From Caenorhabditis elegans (lineage: Eukaryota; Nematoda; Chromadorea; Rhabditida; Rhabditidae): a stretch of 64,000 bases of DNA. Below the pieces are notes generated by a model. That model was not told where the DNA came from. It saw only the letters and a program-made list of their open reading frames with translations, and ran no database searches. Of the stretch, positions 36,801-48,800 are shown piece after piece (position 1 is the first letter of the stretch; every line of letters starts with the position of its first letter). A program made the translations under genes and the position numbers. The DNA is taken from assembly GCF_000002985.6 (NCBI RefSeq), contig NC_003282.8, positions 13,516,001 through 13,580,000 on the forward strand, read 5' to 3'.

Positions 36801-39800
36801 CACCCAACTCGATCAATTTTCAGATTTTTAAAATTAATATTTTTTTTGGAAAAGCCTTTCATATGTACATACTACGGACCTCAAAACTAGTAAAAAAACT
36901 CACTGAAAATTTTCAGATTAGGTAAAATTGCCCTATGTAAACTGATTTATTTCATGTGCTAAATGGTTTTTACTATAAATTTCGGTATTTTTCTCAAAAC
37001 TAATTTTTGCTTTAAAATTTCGCACCTTGACTTTCAACAATAAAATTAATTTTTCAGCAATAAAATTTCAAACACACACAAAAAATCTAAATATTCTGTT
37101 GTGTTCTTATATATATATGGTGCTCTCGCGCACGAATGCTTCCCCGCCGAGTCAAATTATAATTAGCTTTTTGCTGCTTCTTCTTCTGCTTCTTCTCCTA
37201 TTTCTTTATGCTTCTGGAGGCTCCGCCCCACTTTTTGCCTCCCATATATGTATGAAGCTGACAATTATTATTATTATTATGCTCTCTGGAGAAAATTGTA
37301 CATTTTTTTTTGTGACTTTTTGTGTGACGAAACATCTTGTACACCTGCCGGACTAAGTTGAAACCAAAATCAATTAGGGAAATTGAGTCGCTGAGGGTGC
37401 ACATGCGACTTTTTATGTTCTTTTTTCTTTTTATTTTTCAGTTTAGATTCTGGCTTTTTGTTGTTATTGTTGTTGTGACGAAGCAGCATTTTTCTTGAAA
37501 AATATAGAAGAAGCTTTAAATTAATTTTTTTAACAGCAGCCGTTTAGAATTGAAGTTTGAATTTTTCTGAGCCTGAAATCAGGGAAAAATGAACAATTTT
37601 GCAATATTGTGCGTTAAATATTGAGCTGGTGTTTGCCCAGTTTTCCGACCGATACATCATATTTTACGCGCAAAGTTCGTTATTTTGAAATTCTTTGAAC
37701 ACAAAATTTGAAAAAAAAAAGAATCCCATAGTTCTTAGAACTTTGCTGTCAAATCAGATCAAAACCATCACAAAAAAGTTTTCAGGAAGTTTTCAATGTC
37801 TTGCCTGAATTGTATTTTGCATTGGGTTTCGAATCAATCCCGGGTTTTTCTACATTACCGAAATTTTTTTTTTCAAGAACACTTGTAGATTTTCTCGAAA
37901 ATCGGCTTTACCACGTGGTGTAAGAGTGTCTCATTTCGGTTTAGTCTACGTAGATCTATAAAAAATGCGGGAGAAGATACGCAAAGTTCTCAACTGATTT
38001 TGCATGGTTAAGAACGTGCTGACGTCACATTTTTTAGGCGTAAAATTTTCGCATTTTTTGTAGATCAAACCGTAAAGGGACAGCCTGGTACCACATGCTT
38101 CACTTGTTTCAAATAAACTTGTAAGTGAAAAAACTCGACTTTTAATTCTTTTTGGAAAATATATTTTTGGCGGGAAATTCAAATTTCATGTGAAAACATT
38201 TTTGGAAATTCAGAAAGTTTTCAGAAAAGCGGGCGAAATGAAATGCGCCGGACCGAGTCTGTACGTAAAACCGGTTCAAATTGCTCGTAGGACGTGGTGC
38301 ATTGACACAGATTTAATGCACCATATATCCAGGCCCAAAAGTTTGAGATCACAGAAATTTAAAGACACGCACATTTTTCAATTCAACAAAAATTTGTCGT
38401 GTCGAGACCAGTTGAAATCACACAATTTCTCGCCCAGATAATGTTGGCAACCACAGCCAGGTATCTAGAATCTTTGGACAACGGGAAACCGCAGAAACTC
38501 TATAACACAAAAGTGTAGTAGGGTAATTTCAAACTGATTTTTGATTAAACCTTACTTGCTCCGGCTCAAAGCAAACTACATCCTCTCCCCCCGGAGCAAC
38601 CTAATGGTTCCCTTTGCCGCCCCCAACTAGTTGTTTCCCACGGATTAGAGACACCGAATTGTTGTACGAAAACGAGGACATCTGAGTCTAATCTACAATC
38701 GATATAACTCAATTGTCGCCTATTGTGGTATAAGCATAGCATGTACATGTGAGTGTTGGCTCTGAGAGCTCGCCGTCTTTTCACCTATATAATTCGGCTC
38801 TCGACGTTAGAGACGGAGGGGGGTGGCTCCCAAGATGTGAAGCAAGACGGGCAGGAAAAGAGGTGTGTGTATGGGTATAAGTCAGTTTTGACATTTCTCC
38901 TACGTGCACAAATTTTTTAATGTTTTTAATTCTTTGAATTTGGATTGAAGTTTCTCTAGTCGTTTTTGGATGGATTTTTCTACCAGAATATTCCCAAAAA
39001 TTGTTTGGAAAATCAAGATTCGCCGTCAAAAAATTTGAATTTCTTGGGTTTGTCCGCCAAAAAATTGTTTCGGATTTTCAATTTTTGTCTGCTATTTTTT
39101 GAAATTTTGGATATCCAAAACTTATTTTATGGGCAAGGGTGATCACGCTTGCCCGCTTCTCGCCACTGCCGAAAAACGCCCGTCTCGGAAAAGTTCACAA
39201 AAAACAAAAAACAGGAAAACATGCCTGCCTACCTGCTAGGCATTCAGGGTCACAACTAACACCTCCTTCTTCTGGGCTGTGTAGGCTGTGAGAGAGGACT
39301 TAATTTTTCGAATTTTATTTTTTAAAAATTTCTGAAACTCGATAGATCTGAAAATTATTTTTTCTTGATTTTTCGTAAATTGCTCACAAATGTTTTTTTT
39401 GATAAAAACTAATTAAAAAAACTGAACTTGATGAAATTTAAATTGTTGGTGATTTTTCAGAAAAAAACTTTGTTCCAATTTTCAGATCTGGCTAGCCAAA
39501 ATTTCCAAAAAACTTCTCTCAAAAAATGTTTTCAAATTTCCTACTTCCCCGGATATAATCAACCGTACACTAAATCGGGAGGTGTCATATGCTTCTTCTT
39601 TCTTTAAGCTCAAGCACATATTCAGAAGGCCCTCAAGGCAAAATTGAAGGGCGCTGAGTCCTTTCTGTCTGCAAGCTCTTCTCATTTTCCTTCCTCCCCC
39701 CCCCCTATTTTCATTGGCATGTCTCTTTACTTTTCTAATTCAATTTGACCGCCCGTTTTTCTCCATATTTCTTTATATGCGTACGGCACAAGCACTTATT

Positions 39801-42800
39801 GTAGCTCAGATTTTTTAGGCTTGTGTGGGGAGAAATTGTACAAATTATTTCTTTCCTTTTTTCAGCTGGAAAGAATAATTTTCAGAAAAATTGTTGAACT
39901 TTCTCAAGTGTTTTTCAAGATATTTTCCCATTACCTTTTTTCATTTTCTAGTTCCGGAATAGCAACTTGAAGTTTGTGTCCGTTAGCACAAAATTTGTGA
40001 TCTAGCAGTATCCCATGTTTCTAAGGGTTTGGCTTAGGCTCAGGCTTAGGCTTAGACTGAGACTTAAACTTAGACTTAGGTTTATGCTTACACTTAGACT
40101 TAAGCTTACGTTTAAACTTAGGCTTAAGCTTAGGCTATTATCGTGTTTTGATTTATACGCTGATTTAGGCTAAATCATAGGCGTTTTAGATTAAAATTTA
40201 GCCTAAGGCCATTTTCAGTTCAGCCAAAGTCTAGGCTTATGCTAAAAAGTTTGTGTATAGGCTCGGGTCAAGCAGGCTTGGGGCTTCAAGTCTGAACTCA
40301 GCAAGAAGATAAGGCTTCGGCGTACGCTTTTGATGTTTGGGACCAGTCTTGTTGAAAGTTAGTCTCAGGCTCAAGCTTAAACTCAAGAATTTTTCTAAAT
40401 CTTTGGAGCTTCTATTTAAATGAGTTCAAATTCTGGATCAGTCAAGTGAATTTCCTTCGTTCTTTTAACTCCAACTTTCTCCAATTTGTGCCAATTCACC
40501 ACTATCTCTTTGCCATTTTGCACCCAGAAAATGTTTGTTTCTTACTCGTTTAGGTTCTTTTTTCTTTCTTCCAATATTTCTTTCTAAGAGAAAAAAGAAA
40601 AAAAAGTTTCTAAATCTCTAGTGAGAAGAAATTGAATAATATAGACGCTTTTTTTCTCTTTTCTCGAATTCCCCGTTTGCCGCATTGTTTGATGATTTGA
40701 AATGAGCATGGGCTCTTCTTTCGACACACGTAATTTTGTGCTCCTATATCCTCCGTCTTCATGAAATAGAGACGCGATAATTGCGTTTCGAGAGGGGTGG
40801 CAAAAAGCGAGTGAAGCTATCTCTGACCGCGCATCAAAAGTTCAACAACTTCTTGTGTGAAAATTGGAGAAGCACAATATCTCATGCTCCAAAACCAAAG
40901 AATGCTGTCCATAGTTTTTGGTTTTGCAATTTTAGACAAAAATTTGGGTTTTGTAGTCACAAATTATTTCTCGAATTGTGAGAAAGCATGCAATTTTTTT
41001 TCAATTTGCAGCAAATAATAGAGCATCGGGTACTGCTAAGCTTATTTTTATCTATTATTTAATTGAACTTTACAAGATGACTTTTATTTACAGTTCACAA
41101 ACCAACCAACCGTGGCTTTGGTGGCCGGGGAATGAAAAACTCGGCCACATAATACTTTTTTGAAACACCATTTGCGGCAATATTTTCTAGCAGATAAAAA
41201 ATATTTATCGTGGAAGGAAACTTTATTTTTCGTTATTTCAAGTGTGCTCTGCCAAGACTAGGACTAAGCTTATGCACAAGTATAGGTCTAAGCCTAAGCC
41301 TAGGCCTAACCTAAGCCTATGCCTAAGTATAGGCCTAACCCTGAGCTTACGCCTTAGCCTAAGCCTATGCCTAATAGTAAGCTATTTCCAAACAAAAAAA
41401 CTAACTTGTTATGAATGTTTCTCGATCGTTGTCCCTCCATCCAGTTTCCGCTTTGATATTGTGGACTACTGTAGCTCTGCTGTTTGCTGCAATAATCTCC
41501 GAAAATTTGGAAGCAAAAAAAAGGTGTCTGCGTAGGAACCAAATGAACAATACACTTGAAGTAGACGCCCCCAGTAGATCCCCTACCCCTTTTCAGAACA
41601 GCTGTCGTTCTTGAGACGGGGATGCAAATGATGAAATAATGAGAGGAAAAGCTCATCTCTCAAAAAAAAAACATCATTTTTTTTCTTCCGAGAGAAATAA
41701 ACCAAAAATGTCTCATTAAAACGGAACAAAATGCAGCGGAACCAAAATATTTCCCAAAAAAAAATTGACAAATCTGTGAATAATAAAAGTGACGCACCTA
41801 TTGATGTCTCGTCGCATTTGTTCGGCTTCTTCAACTGGTGAGAATACGCTTCGTCCCATCATAAATCCATTGTCCGCAGTTGGTTTATTACGGTTTTGGT
41901 ATTCCTCAGATGAGTACACTATTTTTTGTGGTCTGGAAATTTTTAAAGAAAATGGGATATTTTTGGGCTAATCGATAGTGTAAGTTTCTTCTGGAAAAAT
42001 TTCAAAGGACTCGCTTTTTTGACCAATTTCCGTGCGAGACCATATCCTAAGAATTGCAACTGTATATATTTATGAGGTTTTACTCGGAAGCGCCAGTGGG
42101 GAAATTTCTACTATCGTGCTCAAAAAAATGAAAAAATTTTTTGATCGACGACTCAAAAAAAGTTGCGAAAACTATCACTTTTTGAAACAGGAAAAATTTT
42201 TCTAACAATTTGTTTAAAGTTTTTTATGAAATTTGATTATTTTGGCTTAATAAAAGTGGGTTTTCCTAATGAATAATAAATTGACAACACTTTAACTTGA
42301 TTTCTAGAATTTTCAGTTTTAGACTTGTATCCCGTTGTTCTACTTTGACAGCAATTACCTCGGATCTCTTTAGGTTTATCAAGAAAAAGTTAACTGACAA
42401 AAAAAGTGGAAAATTTTTCTACATTTTACCAGTTGAACATATTTTGGTAAACCTGATGACAACCCGTGATATAAACTGGCAAAAAATTGCAAAAAATACT
42501 TAAACGTTGCAACTAAATGAGCAAAAAGTGTTGTCAATTTTAAGTGTGCGTCAAAACTTCGGGCGTGAGATATGTTACATTGAAGTAGGAAATTTTGCAC
42601 AGCGCACTAGCCGTACTGTTGTACCTCCAAGGTAGGCACAAAAAGGCTTTCTTTGTGCCTACGATTGCCTTCTACCAAAACACAGGTAAATTGTTTTCCT
42701 TTCTTAATTGAACTTTCTGTAAATGCCGAAATTATGCTGAATTAAAAAAAATGAGCCGAAGGTAGGCATTTTGTAAAACTTCCCTAAGTTATTTTTTTAG

Positions 42801-45588
42801 ACAAATATTTTTCCTTCTTAATTCTCCTAAAAGTTTTGCGAAAGTTTTGCTATACATCATATAATCAAGACACCCTAACACTTCACCTTACGACATCTAT
42901 CCGTTTTTTCCCACAACTTGTCCCTTTCCTCTTACCTGAAAACAAAGTTAGCCTCCTTTTGATCATCCCCTTCAACTCTGCTAACAACTTGTTCCAGTCG
43001 CCGCATCGTCGGTCCAACTGATGCAGCTCTCCACGGTGTCGAGTTGGCAGAAGCCCTGTCGACAACCTCATTGGCCTTCCATTGAGCCATATCAGGATGA
43101 CAGCTTTGAGTCATTTCTCGATTCACTGATGATCTTTCTTGACGGACTCGCTGATGCTCCTCGAGCTCATCCATGATATCTGATTTGAATCCACCGATTC
43201 CTCCCTTAACCTCTTTCCGCTCTCGGGTTCCAGGAGTCATCGAACGAGCACGGCTCGGCTCACGGGAAACTGGCTTTGGAGGTGGCGGAGGTGGCGGCGG
43301 TGGAGGCACTGATTTTTCTCTGAAAGTATACTGTTTAGTTCTGGTCTTCAGATTTTCTTTTAATTGGTTCCAACATCATCAATTTTTTCTCACCTTGGTG
43401 GCTCTGGTACAACATGATCCTGCTGCTTTGGCTCCTCAAAAACTCTCTCATAATAAAATGATTCTGATGTATCGGGTACCTTCTTTGGAGCTTCTTCTTT
43501 CCTTGAAACATCCTCATAAATAGTTGGCTCATCGGGTTCTTCCTCTTCGATTTCTTGTTTCGTCACTTTTCGCAACTCGGCTTCGTTCAATTTTTCAGGT
43601 GGATATTCGAAAGACACCTTTAATTCATTGAAGTTTTTGGTTGTCAGAAAACGCCTACTCTATGCCCTGCCGCATTATTTCTCCAATTGTTTTGTTTGAC
43701 ACTATGCCCTACTCAATTCTTACCTTATTATAACTTGGCGAGGAAGGCGTTGCTGTGTACGGTTTTGGTGTAGATGGAAGTGTCTGCGATGGCACATTGT
43801 TCGATACAATAAATGCGTAAATCATGCCAAAAACACATTTCAAAACCTTCCACAAAAACAAAACTCCGCACTTTACAGTGCTCCATACTTTTCGGCCGGC
43901 TTTCTTTCCGAATTCCCATATTTTCGCGGAGCCACTCTTCACGTTGGTCCACAAGGATTTGAAGAATCCACGGATACCCGAATTTTCAGAATGAAATGAT
44001 TTTGGTGTCGAATTGTGATTATCTTGAACGTGATTATTGAATGTTGATGTATTGTTGTTCGTCGGAGGCATCGGCGGCGGGTTTTTTCTGTGTCTCACCC
44101 CATTCTGTTGATGATCGGAGCACGGGGTTCCATCGACACAGCAGTACTGGATCACTGGTTGACTGTTCTTTTCACACTTCCATTCTTGCTTTCCTCTGAA
44201 ATTTTTTGAGTTTGATTTGTAGTGGATAAGAATTTGTGCGTCAAATGTGTTGCACCGGGTCTCAGTTCTGATGCATCATGTTTTCCGCGCAACTTCAAAA
44301 TTTTTATTGCTGAACTGTTAAGGTTATCTTCGTAAACGTAGGCACACATGCGCCTGAATGTCTGCCAAAAATGCCTACTTACAATAAAACACTTTTCAGG
44401 TATGCCATAGGCAGGCTCTTTTCTTCTACTGAGAGCTTATTGAAACTTCCAAATATATTCAAAATTGCTCCCAAGTTTCTCGACTTCCTCTCAACTTTAT
44501 CTTTTTCTCGACAAAGCAAGAAAAAACTTCTTATTCGTGAGAAATATCTCATGACACCGACTTCCTATAAAAAGAGCTCCGCCTCATTTTCCCCCCAACT
44601 ATACACTATCATTTAATTAATCTAGGACACACTCTTTCCCTTATTCATTTTCTGAGAAAAAGGGTCCAACCATTCAAAAAAAATCCTTGTCTTTTTGGAA
44701 GAAGAGCTTGTGAGCTTCATGAGCAACTGACTTTTTTCTTTTCTTTTTTTTACTCTTTCTTCTACTCACTTTAAACATTATCATAACGGATAGAAAAAGT
44801 TTTCGAGGTTAAGTAGACAGCTGATATATAAGTCGAAAGCCAATTTTGGGGGCAGAGAAGTTGCTGACACTTTCAAAACTACGAAAATAGAAATAAAATT
44901 TCAAAGAGATCACCTGCTGATTGACATTTCTAATTAGTTTTCGGGGGCTAGACTCTCATTTCACAAGCTTACTTTTCAAAATATTTGGGAGTTTCAAAAA
45001 AAAAATTTGATCTGTTTTTGTAGGCATATCGATATGTTATCAAAAACAGTAGAACGTAAAATTATAGATGGTATTTTTGAAACAGAAAAAAATTGTTTTT
45101 TTTTTCAAATTTTTAAGACCTTATATGTATGTTTCGTGTATTTTTATGATTTCAACATTTGATATTTAAAAAAGTATTGAAGGACGATCCGTTCTTCAAG
45201 TGCTATGCACCACTAACGACTGAGCTGTCCTGCCCCCCAAATTATTTAAAACAATTTTTGCCAATAATTTTTGAACGGATATATTGATGTCTCCGTCTAA
45301 AGGCCTGGGATTTCAACAATTCAATCAGAACATTAGATTTTCTGTAGAAAAACTGGAATGACGTCAAACTACAAACGATAAACTATAGTATATATACACT
45401 ACAAACTCATTGTCACTATTTCCAGTGGTCAAACTGACCAAAATGTTTGGGTTTAACTTCACAACCACAACTTTCACAACCTCTCATAAATTTTCGAAAA
45501 CTCACTTGAATAGATAGTATAACAAATAGACAGTTGTCCAGAATACGGTACCGACTGCGTTGATGGCGTCCGCCACAACGGAAGGCAT
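33804..45588 (-). CDS. Unrecognised Pro-rich protein with two hydrophobic segments, 10 exons, 590 aa
   Basis: Exons: 45506-45588 (ATG 45586-45588), 43724-44195, 43394-43617, 42936-43319, 41798-41932, 36156-36215, 34780-34943, 34587-34675, 33936-34014, 33804-33886 (TAA 33804-33806). Every junction keeps frame. Residues 11-27 are hydrophobic and could anchor the N-terminus; a second hydrophobic run lies near 138-158, after a Lys/Trp-rich amphipathic stretch. Residues 214-240 are acidic, ten prolines run from 265, and a basic Arg-rich stretch follows. The tail has conserved-looking blocks around RDESGRLLDEK and GPNEGRHWSRTVEK. I do not recognise the family; polyproline plus charged segments would suit a membrane-associated cytoskeletal adaptor, which is only inference. 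Two acceptors are weak (TTCAAG at exon 9, TTAAAG at exon 3). The AATAAA at 33803-33808 overlaps the stop. The 5.6 kb intron 5 may hide alternative exons. Start is 285 bases from divergent qui-1. Confidence 0.75.
37912..38095. repeat. Copy of the GTGACGTCAGCACG-type dispersed repeat (reverse orientation)
   Basis: Starts with TGTAAGAGTGTCTCATTTCGG, passes through GAACGTGCTGACGTCAC and ends near TAGATCAAACCG. It is the reverse-orientation counterpart of the copies at 14318-14495 and 24337-24502. Confidence 0.75.
40027..40390. repeat. Degenerate TTAGGC telomere-like array
   Basis: Runs of GGCTTAGGCTCAGGCTTAGG and decayed variants are dense up to about 40140, then scattered to about 40390. TTAGGC is the nematode telomeric hexamer. 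Confidence 0.85.
41262..41385. repeat. Degenerate GCCTAA (reverse TTAGGC) array
   Basis: Units such as AAGCCTAAGCCTAGGCCTAA cover about 120 bases. The strand is opposite to the 40027-40390 array, so the two face each other about 0.9 kb apart. Confidence 0.85.
44199..45505 (-). other. Intron 1 of the Pro-rich gene
   Basis: No exon is supported in these 1.3 kb. A possible tRNA-like remnant lies at 45186-45238 (minus) and a candidate 21U-RNA site at 45019-45085 (minus). The rest is AT-rich without an obvious repeat. Confidence 0.5.
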
Positions 45589-45872
45589 CTCCTCGAATAG
45601 TGCGATTGAAAGGAGCTCCCGTGGCGGCGGCCGTAGGATCCCCTTCTTCTTCTTCTTTTCGTTGTAAAAAGGCGGCAGCGAGGGGAACGGAAATAGGATT
45701 GAAAATGAATAGAGAATTAGAGATATGAAGCTTTTCTCCTTTCATCATCATCTTCGTTTTTCCCCTCAATTCCACAATCTCTTTATCTCATTTCTTAACT
45801 CAAAACATGTTGCGGCCTGGAGCATCCCCGGAGATACAAGAGACACTTAAATAATTTTCAGGTGATGAGAAT
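45589..45872. promoter_or_regulatory. Shared divergent promoter region between the Pro-rich gene and qui-1
   Basis: Only about 284 bases separate the two start codons, which face away from each other. The stretch is richer in G+C than its surroundings near 45590-45680, with CTT/TCTTC runs, and contains the qui-1 acceptor TTTTCAG at 45855-45861, 11 bases before its ATG. Regulation of both genes from this stretch is inferred from spacing. No specific transcription-factor site is claimed. Confidence 0.5.
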
Positions 45873-48800
45873 ATGTTCCGAGGAAAAGGACAGCAGCAAG
45901 TGAGTTCGACGGATAATATAAAGGCGATGATGACGGCGGCGATCGGGAATAAGCTTGAAAAACGACTTCCGCTCGTCTCGACAATTTTTGTCGTCGGCAA
46001 TGACGAGGAGGGTTAGTTTTTTTCGCGAACGGGGGTGGAGGTAGGGGATCATGGATCAGGCGGCAAGGAAAATCGGTGTCTTTTTAGAGAACCCTTAATT
46101 TTTGATTAACCTTCCAGAACTGAATCTTGTAGGGGCTTACTGACAGCACAGACACATCAAAGCTTAAGCCTAAGCCCAAGTCAAAGCCTAAAGCTGAGCC
46201 TAAGCCTAAGCCTAAACCTGAGCCTAGGTCTAAGACTAGGCCTAAGCCTAAGCCTAAGCCGAAGCCTAAAATTAAGTCTAAGCCTAACCTAATAGCTGAC
46301 ACAAAAGTTGGCAATTTTGTTCAGAGTTAAGTTCCCACGTTGCTCACTTCAGAAATTCCTAAAATCATACAAAAATTTCCAGAATTCAATATCGAACGTC
46401 GAACACTTTGGCAGGATGTTCTTCCAGATCTTCAGAATCTCGCGTTCCAATCAAATTTCGATCTCGAGTTCTGTGATGTTCCTTTGGAAAACGGAGAGTT
46501 GACGAATAGCGTCGCGGAGCACGTTCTACAGATGTGGAAGGATAATCCTAGGAGTTGGATTGTGGTAAGAATTGGTTTTGGGAAGCTTTAACCTGTTCTT
46601 TCCTACTTTAGCATGTTATAAGGGTTTGAAATAAAAAATAGTTGAAGAAGGTGAAACCTAACCTACCGGTGTACCTACAAGGCATGGGTATGTGGTGTTG
46701 AAGGCGTAGGTGCAGGCATGTAGGTAGGCGACATCGTAATTTCTGGCCATGTAGAAGATCGAGGAAAGTTAAAAAATAAATTCCCGCGCTGAATGAAATA
46801 GTACTGTTTCAAATAGAAAAAATCTCCGCAAAGTTATGACGGTTCCACAAAAATTTCAATTTGATTTGGTAAATGTAGATCATATATGGAATTTTAAATA
46901 CATTTGAAAGTTAAATTTTTTTTGACATTACCGCCAATGACATTTTTTAATCAAAAAATAATAAAGTTCGGGGGCCCATTTTTTGTCAAATTTAACCCCC
47001 GAACCCCATTTCCAGCTCCTGCTCGGCAACCGATATGGAAATGTGTCCGTACCAACATCTTTACGGAAAGAAGAATACGAATCCATCCGGTCGTCGATCT
47101 TCGAAGAGAATGGAAGTGAGTTCAAGACCCTTCTCAGCATGCTAATTCGTCCGTATCGAAAGACTCTCCAATGCCTTCTTTTCTCTTTCTTTTTCTTCTT
47201 TTAGCTCCATCACTTCTCCATCATTCTTCTCGACACGACTTCAATTTTGTCTATTCTTCCTTCCTTTCCTATCGCCCCTCTTTCTCTCATTCTCTCTCTC
47301 TCAATTTATCTCAAAACCTCAAAACCTAAAATTTTGAGAGTACATACATTCGTCACTAATTCGTGTCCCCTACTTTTCCGAAAAGAGCGGATGTATTTTT
47401 GTAGAAGCACCGTCTTTCAGTCTATTTCTCCAATCTCTCGGGGCAAACTCTCTAATTATGAGTTTTGTCAAACGCACACGCTTTTTAAATCACGAGTGAT
47501 TGCGTAGCTATCTGAGTAAAATTTGCACTAAGTTTTTCAATAGTTGAAAATTTTTTTTTGGGGAGATTATTGTCCCTTTTTAAGTTTTGGTGATTTCGAT
47601 TTTCCAGTGTTTACCAAAAAAAAAATCAAGAAATTGAAGACCAAAATTCACGATTTTTTTAATTGACAAATAAAAAAAATAACTTTCGAAAAAAATTATA
47701 GATCTATCAAAAATATGTTGATTCTTTGAAAAGAGAATGACTGGAAATTATAAAAAAAACGTTTCTTAATATTTCTTGAAACCGAAATTTTTTCGATTTT
47801 CAAGTTGAAAAAAAAAACGAAAAAAATTTAAAAATAGTTACATCCGTGGATGATTTTCCTTCACTTTTTTCAAAGTTAGCAAAAAAAATTTGACGGTGTG
47901 GCAGAATTGAACACAAAAAAAATCAAGCTGCTTCTACGTAGGCAGAAAAATTTCGTGTTTATACTTCTGCCTATAAAAAATCACATGGATCCAATGTCCA
48001 TTATTTCATCGAATTTTCAAAAAGAAAATGAGAAATCGAACACTTGCATCAATGCAAAAATGCAGAAATTGGCAATAGGCTGGTAGGCACGTAGGTATAT
48101 ACCTGCCAGCTTTACATAGAAAAAAGATTTTGGAAAGACATTTTTGGAGAAATAAACTGTTAATAAGTTGTTTGTTCATGTTTGTCATTATTTTCTTTAA
48201 ACATTCTCACATTTTTGGAGGAGTTTTGGTGGTCAAAAATTGGCTCAGTGAAATTATTGAAAATTTTCAAAAAGTTCAAAAATTACGGCAAATCTTTCTT
48301 TTTTCTTGCGTTTTCAATTTTACTTTTCCTCGCCAAAATAGTCTTCTAGCGCTGAAATAAAAGTCGCGAAGCTTCTTCTTTTTCTCCTTTTTCTTCAAAA
48401 ACATCGTTTTTCTGTGACATTCGATTTCCGTTTTTCGGCTTTTCTCCTCCTTTACAACTTCATAGTTATCAAGGTTGAAAAGAGTGAAAATGTAGAAAAC
48501 CGAGGGAGAGAGAGAGAGAGAGAAAACACAGGGGGACCGACCGGAATCCAGTTAAACGGGTCCGTAGAAGACACTTCACTTTTTTTTGGAGATGTTTGGT
48601 TGACTTTTCTCTTCCCGCGCAAATTTTCTCGTTTTCTCAGTCTATTTATTTTAGGTTCTTGCGCGATAAACTTTAAAATTTATCAGCTACTTTTTGAAAG
48701 AAGCATTGTCAGCGGTAGATTTAGTCTGGCCGATTATAATAATAAAAAACTGGAAAGTTTTCAGAATTTTCAAAAATTTACAGCCAAAGTTTCCGAAAAT

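Larger units (their letters stand above)
36216..41797 (-). other. 5.6 kb intron 5 of the Pro-rich gene
   Basis: No exon in frame with neighbours could be supported. Contents: AT-rich sequence, the repeat copy at 37912-38095, TTC and TTA microsatellites near 37180 and 37265, CT-rich tracts near 39640-39720, and telomere-like repeats at 40027-40390 and 41262-41385. Alternative first exons or enhancers may lie here but nothing specific is seen. Confidence 0.5.

Noticed and set aside
37027..37356. Plus-strand 109-codon frame with a poly-Leu run
   Set aside because: The Leu run comes from a CTT/TTC microsatellite; no splice partners or homology.
46084..46314. Minus-strand frame with repeated LGLGLGLGL
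   Set aside because: Translation of the degenerate TTAGGC array in qui-1 intron 1.
46804..46811. Plus-strand CTGTTTCA as a fourth 21U-RNA promoter
   Set aside because: No YRNT box with T at about 39-40 bases; the nearest fit is at 32 bases.
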